From contig JABUFD010000001.1 in NCBI GenBank assembly GCA_013314735.1, positions 372,001 to 436,000 of the forward strand: DNA of 64,000 nt. The letters run 5' to 3'. Below, one piece after another: positions 60,062-64,000 of the stretch. The notes below the pieces were generated by a model, which was given only the letters and a program-made list of their open reading frames with translations, ran no database searches and was not told the origin of the DNA. Numbering within the stretch: the first letter of the stretch is position 1; each line of letters opens with the position of its first letter. The stretch comes from Anaerolineae bacterium (GTDB taxonomy: Bacteria > Chloroflexota > Anaerolineae > Anaerolineales > Anaerolineaceae). Made by a program: the position numbers and the translations under genes.

Positions 60062-60123
60062 AATGCATGCCAATCTTATTGTTACACAAAAATGCCTGCC
60101 GGTAAAGAGAGGCTGAACACTGG

Positions 60124-61242
60124 TTAATTCAGTACAAACCAGGGGTTGATAAAACCGCCGAAGTAACGCACTTCAAAATGGAGGTGGGGTCCGGTTGAGT
60201 TGCCGGTGCTGCCGCCGTAACCGATGGTCTGACCCTGGTAGACACTCGCACCGCACCGCACCGCGGTGTTGCTCAGGTGGGCATACAGGGTCTGATAACC
60301 ATTGCCATGGTCGATCATTACCATATTGCCATAACCGGAAGTGTTCCAGCCGGAATACACCACCACACCACTGTCAGAGGCAAAAACGGGGTCACCAACG
60401 CCAACTGCGAAATCCAACGCCAGGTGGCCGGACCAGTAATCATTGCCGGAGAGTCGGTGCTGTGAGGTCGGGTAAACAAAAAAACCACTGCCGTATGCGC
60501 CATCTTCAGAAGTTGTACACCCGCCTGCGCCATATACGGTGGATGAAACACCAGCAGCGCCACGGGGGATGGTGGGCATGACCCATTGCACAAATTCACG
60601 GTACCCATCCGGGATCATCACCTGGGTTCCGGGATCTATTTGTGGATCTGTTAGATCGAGATTGTTGCCATCGAACAACAGGATATCCATCGGTTCAGCG
60701 TAATATTCCCCGGCGATGGCCTCAATCGTATCGCCTTCCTTCCAGGTATACAATACACCGTCCACCGGCGGGATGACCAGGTTCTGACCGACTGCCAGCA
60801 TATCGGGGTTGTCCTGCAACACATCATAGTTCGCCCACAGGAGCGTTTCTGGTTTCAGGTTGAATTTGTTGGAAATGCCAAATATGGAATCGAGTGATTC
60901 GACCGTGTATGTGACAACTTCGCTGCGCGTTCGAGCAGATTGGATGGTTGTGGAATCCAGAGCACGACCAACACTTGAAAATGATTGCGGTACGGTAATT
61001 TCAGGGAGCGAGATATTCGGTTCGAGGGTGGGTGTCGGCAAAAGTTCTACCGGGGCCGGGTTCGGCTCGTTGGCTTGCGCCAGGGCAGCCACTTCGGATG
61101 GCGGGCGGAAGTAGAGTACGATCATCAAACCAACCAGAGCCAGCGCGATGCCCCATGCAATAGAAGGAAGCCATTCATTCAGAAAGGCATCTTTTACCGA
61201 TTTACTGACAGGAGAAACCATGAGGCTGTTCGATCCTTTCAC
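60124..61242 (-). CDS. LysM-containing M23 peptidase (cell-wall endopeptidase)
   Basis: A 372-residue protein with an N-terminal membrane segment (SIAWGIALALVGLMIVLYF, residues about 28-46), a Thr/Pro-rich spacer, two LysM-like repeats (SLDSIFGISNKFNLKPETLLWAN and DTIEAIAGEYYAEPMDILLFDG), and a C-terminal M23 domain. The M23 domain has zinc ligands in HLALDFAVGVGDPVFASDSG (HxxxD), YAHLS and PHLHFEVR (HxH). It cuts or remodels peptidoglycan outside the membrane. The start is a GTG overlapping the rho stop (GTGA). An ATG at 61221 is an alternative. Confidence 0.9.
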   Translation of the reverse strand: MKGSNSLMVSPVSKSVKDAFLNEWLPSIAWGIALALVGLMIVLYFRPPSEVAALAQANEPNPAPVELLPTPTLEPNISLPEITVPQSFSSVGRALDSTTIQSARTRSEVVTYTVESLDSIFGISNKFNLKPETLLWANYDVLQDNPDMLAVGQNLVIPPVDGVLYTWKEGDTIEAIAGEYYAEPMDILLFDGNNLDLTDPQIDPGTQVMIPDGYREFVQWVMPTIPRGAAGVSSTVYGAGGCTTSEDGAYGSGFFVYPTSQHRLSGNDYWSGHLALDFAVGVGDPVFASDSGVVVYSGWNTSGYGNMVMIDHGNGYQTLYAHLSNTAVRCGASVYQGQTIGYGGSTGNSTGPHLHFEVRYFGGFINPWFVLN

Positions 61243-62573
61243 ATCTCATGCGCCAGCGTTTCCAGGAAGGCGGCATTATTTTTTGCTTTGGCCATGCGTT
61301 GCAGGATCGCTTCGGAGGCGATGGCCGGATCCATGCCCGCACCGGTCGGCTGGGCTGCGATCATCTGGAGGTACATGCGGCGCATCAGCCAAACCTTTTG
61401 CAGTGTGTCTGGTGTCAGCAGCAATTCTTCGCGGCGGGTGGAAGAGCGTTCCATGTCAATGGCCGGGAAGATGCGGCGTTCCTGCAACCGGCGGGAGAGA
61501 TGCAGTTCCATGTTGCCGGTACCTTTGAATTCCTCATAGACCACATCATCCAGGCGGGAACCGGTATCTATTAATGCTGTGGCGACGATGGTGAGTGATC
61601 CACCTTCTTCGAGGTTGCGCGCAGCACCAAAAAAGCGTTTGGGTGGGTACAGGGCGGAGGGATCCATTCCACCGGAGAGTGTACGGCCGGAAGGATTGAC
61701 GACCAGGTTATAGGCTCGCGCCAGGCGGGTCAGCGAATCCATCAGGATGACCACATCGTAGCCTCGCTCCACCAGGCGCTTGGCGCGTGCCAGGGCAAAT
61801 TCGGCGGTACGGACATGCGATTTCACCGGCTCATCAAAAGTAGAGGCGATCACCTCCGCTTCCACTGAGCGGTCCATATCGGTAACCTCCTCAGGGCGCT
61901 CGCCTACCAGTGCCAGGATCTGGATCACATCAGGGTGGTTGGCGGAAATGGCATTGGCAATGTTCTTCATGATGCTTGTTTTACCGGCTTTGGGCGGAGA
62001 GACAATCATACCGCGTTGACCGCGGCCTATCGGGGCGATCAGGTTGATCAGTCGTGTATCCAGGCGCATGGGATCATATTCCAGGTTCAGCTGCTGCTCA
62101 GGAAAAATGGGTGTCAATTTCTCAAACACCGGTCGGTAACGCGATTCCTCAGGGTGCAGGCCATTAATGGATTCCACCCGGATTAACCCATGGTGCCGCT
62201 CATTTTCGCGCGGTGGTCGAACCTGTCCAATCACCAGGTCGCCATCTCGCAGATCATAGCGCCGCAGCTGGGCCTGGCTCACATACACATCATCCTGGCC
62301 AATCCGGTAATTCAAACGCAGGAAACCGATCCCTTCATTCAATATCTCAAGTATACCTCCGCGGATGTCAAGACCTTCCCGTTCAGCCGTGTTTTGGACA
62401 ATCCGCACCACCAGGTTTTCACGTTTCAGGCGGTTGGCATGCTCCACGCCCAATGCAGTCGCAATTCCCCGTAAATCCTGGAGGTGCTTTGGGAGTAATT
62501 CATTCACCATCGCGGTGATGTTGAGGGACGTGGTTCCAATATCGTCCAATTCGTTTTCTTGAACATTTTCCAT
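61239..62573 (-). CDS. rho: Transcription termination factor Rho
   Basis: An ATP-dependent RNA helicase that releases transcripts. 444 residues with the N-terminal Rho_N helix bundle ([34 protein letters not shown]), the RNA-binding CSD ([42 protein letters not shown]) and the ATPase core with Walker [25 protein letters not shown], Walker [18 protein letters not shown] and the Q/R-loop region [21 protein letters not shown]. The frame is open to 62747, but [12 protein letters not shown] fits the family start, and 62573 leaves an untranslated leader of about 100 bases. It is translationally linked with the LysM-M23 gene. Confidence 0.96.
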   Translation of the reverse strand: MENVQENELDDIGTTSLNITAMVNELLPKHLQDLRGIATALGVEHANRLKRENLVVRIVQNTAEREGLDIRGGILEILNEGIGFLRLNYRIGQDDVYVSQAQLRRYDLRDGDLVIGQVRPPRENERHHGLIRVESINGLHPEESRYRPVFEKLTPIFPEQQLNLEYDPMRLDTRLINLIAPIGRGQRGMIVSPPKAGKTSIMKNIANAISANHPDVIQILALVGERPEEVTDMDRSVEAEVIASTFDEPVKSHVRTAEFALARAKRLVERGYDVVILMDSLTRLARAYNLVVNPSGRTLSGGMDPSALYPPKRFFGAARNLEEGGSLTIVATALIDTGSRLDDVVYEEFKGTGNMELHLSRRLQERRIFPAIDMERSSTRREELLLTPDTLQKVWLMRRMYLQMIAAQPTGAGMDPAIASEAILQRMAKAKNNAAFLETLAHEM

Positions 62574-62678
62574 ACGGTCGTCTTCTTTTGTTGTGAAAAG
62601 GGGTATCAGTTTCGGATGAGAGGCGTTCTGTAATGCATCCATTGGTTGATGGGTCACAGCAGTACAGATACGCGGTTG

Positions 62679-62707
62679 ATTATAGCATGAGTAAAAAACC
62701 ATCACAA
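62679..62707 (-). promoter_or_regulatory. rho promoter
   Basis: TTGTGA (62707-62702) and TATAAT (62684-62679) are separated by 17 bases on the minus strand. The predicted start point near 62672 gives a leader of about 100 bases, which could carry autoregulation. Confidence 0.7.
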
Positions 62708-62775
62708 GAACGCTTACCCTACTGAAGGATGATGTTTTCCTCATCAATCTGTCAGTTTTCCTGCTCGTAACTTTC

Positions 62776-64000
62776 TCAATTGAACCCGAAGCTGGAGCAT
62801 ATCAAGCGGCTTTCATCAATGATCGACATAATTACCGGTTCATTCCGGTAGACCTCTGTGACATCATCAAAAACCTCGACCGCCTGGGTGCAGTAGCCAA
62901 GACCGGGGCGGTGCATACCGGCCAGGACCGATGCGTATGAATAATAGTAGACAACAGTGGTGTCTGTCAGAGGTGTGGGTGGGATAACGATATCCGGTTC
63001 CGTTTCCTCATCACAGAATCGAACCGCGCAGCTGACTTCCGCAGAGCAGCCATAGGTGGCGCATTGCAGGGCGGGAATGGATCCTTCGTAATTCCGCGCT
63101 TTGAAGTAAATGATGCCCAGTGTACCGTAAATATCCGGGTTGGAAGGATCATATTCGAGCACTTTTTCTACATTACGGGCGGCGATAAAAAACTCACCCA
63201 TCTGTGAATAGGTTTTTCCGATCGCCAGGTAGGGGAGTGGGTCTTGTACTCCATTTTGCTCATTAATTGTGGCTGCCTTGGCGAAATATTCAAGGGCCAT
63301 ATCATAATTCTGGAGTTGGCGGTAATTGACACCGATTCGTATGTACAAAAAGGTCAGGTTCGGCATCAGGTCGGCTGCCCTCTTGTAGGCATCAATTGCG
63401 TCTCCGTAATAGCCCATCGATTCGAGGACGTAGCCATACACGCGGTATACGTCCATCACTTCCTCATTGCGGTTGAGGGCTTCTTCGATGTTCTGCTGTG
63501 CCTGGAGAATCAGGCTCTGGTCAGCCTGGATTTCTGCGTAATAGGCAAGCGCAAGTGTGTTACGGTTATCGAGTGTCAATGCTGCGATCGCCTCACGCTC
63601 TGCTTCCAATTGGGAGCTATCCCTGGTGGTTTTATCGAAGCTGGCACTGGCATACCAGTTGAGGACAAAAGCACGAACAGCATGCGCATAAGAGGAGGAT
63701 GGATCAATCTCAATCGCGCGATCTGCTGAGGCAAGCGCGGTTTGCATGCGTTCCAGTCGCTGTGAGTCGGTGGTCATGGTAGAGGAAGAATAGGCCTGTA
63801 TTCGCGCCAATTCGGCCCACATTTCGGCATTATCTGGTTCCAGCAGCAAGGCCTGATCATAAGAATCGATCGCTTTCTGCAGGTCGCCGGCAATGAAGAA
63901 AGTCTCACCCTGAAGCGTGTAATTGCCAGCTGTGCGGGTTGGAATCGGTGTGGGTTGGAAAAAGGGTTCGATCTCCCCCGATTGGAAGCTTCGCAGGACA
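62776..64000 (-). CDS. TPR-repeat protein, N-terminal part outside the window
   Basis: About 408 residues are visible, and the frame stays open to the right edge. The first in-frame start codon visible at 63849 is a TTG within the gene and not its start. The part before it contains a Thr/Pro-rich linker (PTPIPTRTAGN) and then tetratricopeptide repeats such as GDLQKAIDSYDQALLLEPDNAEMWAEL, ALASADRAIEIDPSSSYAHAV, GDAIDAYKRAADLMPNLTFLYIRIG and NVEKVLEYDPSNPDIYGTLGIIYFKARNYEGSI. At least six repeats are seen. The C-terminal 90 residues contain several Cys (LQCATYGCSAEVSCAVRFCDEE) and are extracellular-looking. It is probably a lipoprotein or membrane-anchored scaffold. Confidence 0.75.
   Translation of the reverse strand, partial: VLRSFQSGEIEPFFQPTPIPTRTAGNYTLQGETFFIAGDLQKAIDSYDQALLLEPDNAEMWAELARIQAYSSSTMTTDSQRLERMQTALASADRAIEIDPSSSYAHAVRAFVLNWYASASFDKTTRDSSQLEAEREAIAALTLDNRNTLALAYYAEIQADQSLILQAQQNIEEALNRNEEVMDVYRVYGYVLESMGYYGDAIDAYKRAADLMPNLTFLYIRIGVNYRQLQNYDMALEYFAKAATINEQNGVQDPLPYLAIGKTYSQMGEFFIAARNVEKVLEYDPSNPDIYGTLGIIYFKARNYEGSIPALQCATYGCSAEVSCAVRFCDEETEPDIVIPPTPLTDTTVVYYYSYASVLAGMHRPGLGYCTQAVEVFDDVTEVYRNEPVIMSIIDESRLICSSFGFN

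Noticed and set aside
62776-63849. The possibility that the TPR gene starts at 63849
   Set aside because: That codon is an internal TTG. The frame stays open with TPR-like and linker sequence to the window edge, so the gene is cut by the window, not truncated in nature.
1-64000. CRISPR arrays, insertion sequences, integrases, phage genes, restriction or toxin-antitoxin systems
   Set aside because: I looked for direct repeats with regular spacing, terminal inverted repeats, DDE or tyrosine recombinase motifs and defence genes on both strands and saw none.

Overview
The window reads as a chromosomal segment of a Chloroflexota bacterium, most likely of the class Anaerolineae. This rests on gene content: secreted or lipid-anchored proteins with Thr/Pro/Glu-rich linkers directly after the membrane anchor, YtxH-type small membrane proteins, a DUF3048 protein, a V4R/roadblock pair, and T-box control of leuS. 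It is an inference, because no rRNA or other firm taxonomic marker is present. I see no insertion sequence, prophage, CRISPR array or plasmid gene.

Layout. 1-7.7 kb (mostly minus): end of a 2-hydroxyacid dehydrogenase, SGNH hydrolase, zwf, UroD-like protein, gpmA (plus), DUF1461 protein, membrane-anchored spermidine-synthase-like protein, YtxH protein. 7.9-14.2 kb (plus): membrane protein, pth-mfd, a glycosidase-like protein, bcp. 14.4-22.9 kb (minus): rsfS and thpR, a 6S-RNA-like gene on the plus strand, then a compact histidine operon in transcription order hisG-hisD-hisCB-hisH-hisA-hisF-hisI-hisE. Here hisC and hisB are one gene. Upstream lies a short leader peptide with four consecutive His codons, a terminator and a competing antiterminator. 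22.9-29.8 kb (plus): trehalase/GH63-like glycosidase, an unknown protein with an MscS-type channel, two tRNA-Ala genes running straight into a leucine T-box leader, and leuS.

29.8-36.1 kb (minus): nucleotidyltransferase, methyltransferase-like protein, and an ABC exporter (two ATPases, one permease, one lipoprotein membrane-fusion protein). A divergent NarL-type two-component system (36.3-38.2 kb) may control the exporter. 38.3-45.3 kb (plus): lipoprotein, Wzz-like protein, O-antigen-ligase-like protein, and two tandem paralogous HExxH metalloproteases. 45.4-47.0 kb: msrPQ, repair of oxidised methionine outside the membrane. 47.1-54.3 kb: YtxH protein, PAP2 phosphatase, GAF-PAS-adenylate cyclase (plus), a PfkB-like protein that has lost its catalytic Asp, two small membrane proteins, a CPBP protein and an FAH-family enzyme. 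54.4-58.0 kb (plus): DUF3048 protein, Tat-exported phosphoesterase, PnrA/BMP-like lipoprotein. 58.0-64 kb (minus): GT2 glycosyltransferase, V4R and roadblock proteins, LysM-M23 peptidase, rho, and a TPR protein cut by the window edge.

The strongest signals are regulatory. They are a complete-looking histidine attenuator on an operon with an uncommon HisC-HisB fusion, a tRNA/T-box tandem before leuS, a 6S RNA candidate, and a recurrent extended -10 element placed 6-7 bases before start codons, which suggests leaderless mRNAs are common here. All start choices, promoters and RNA structures were read by eye and have not been folded or searched computationally.
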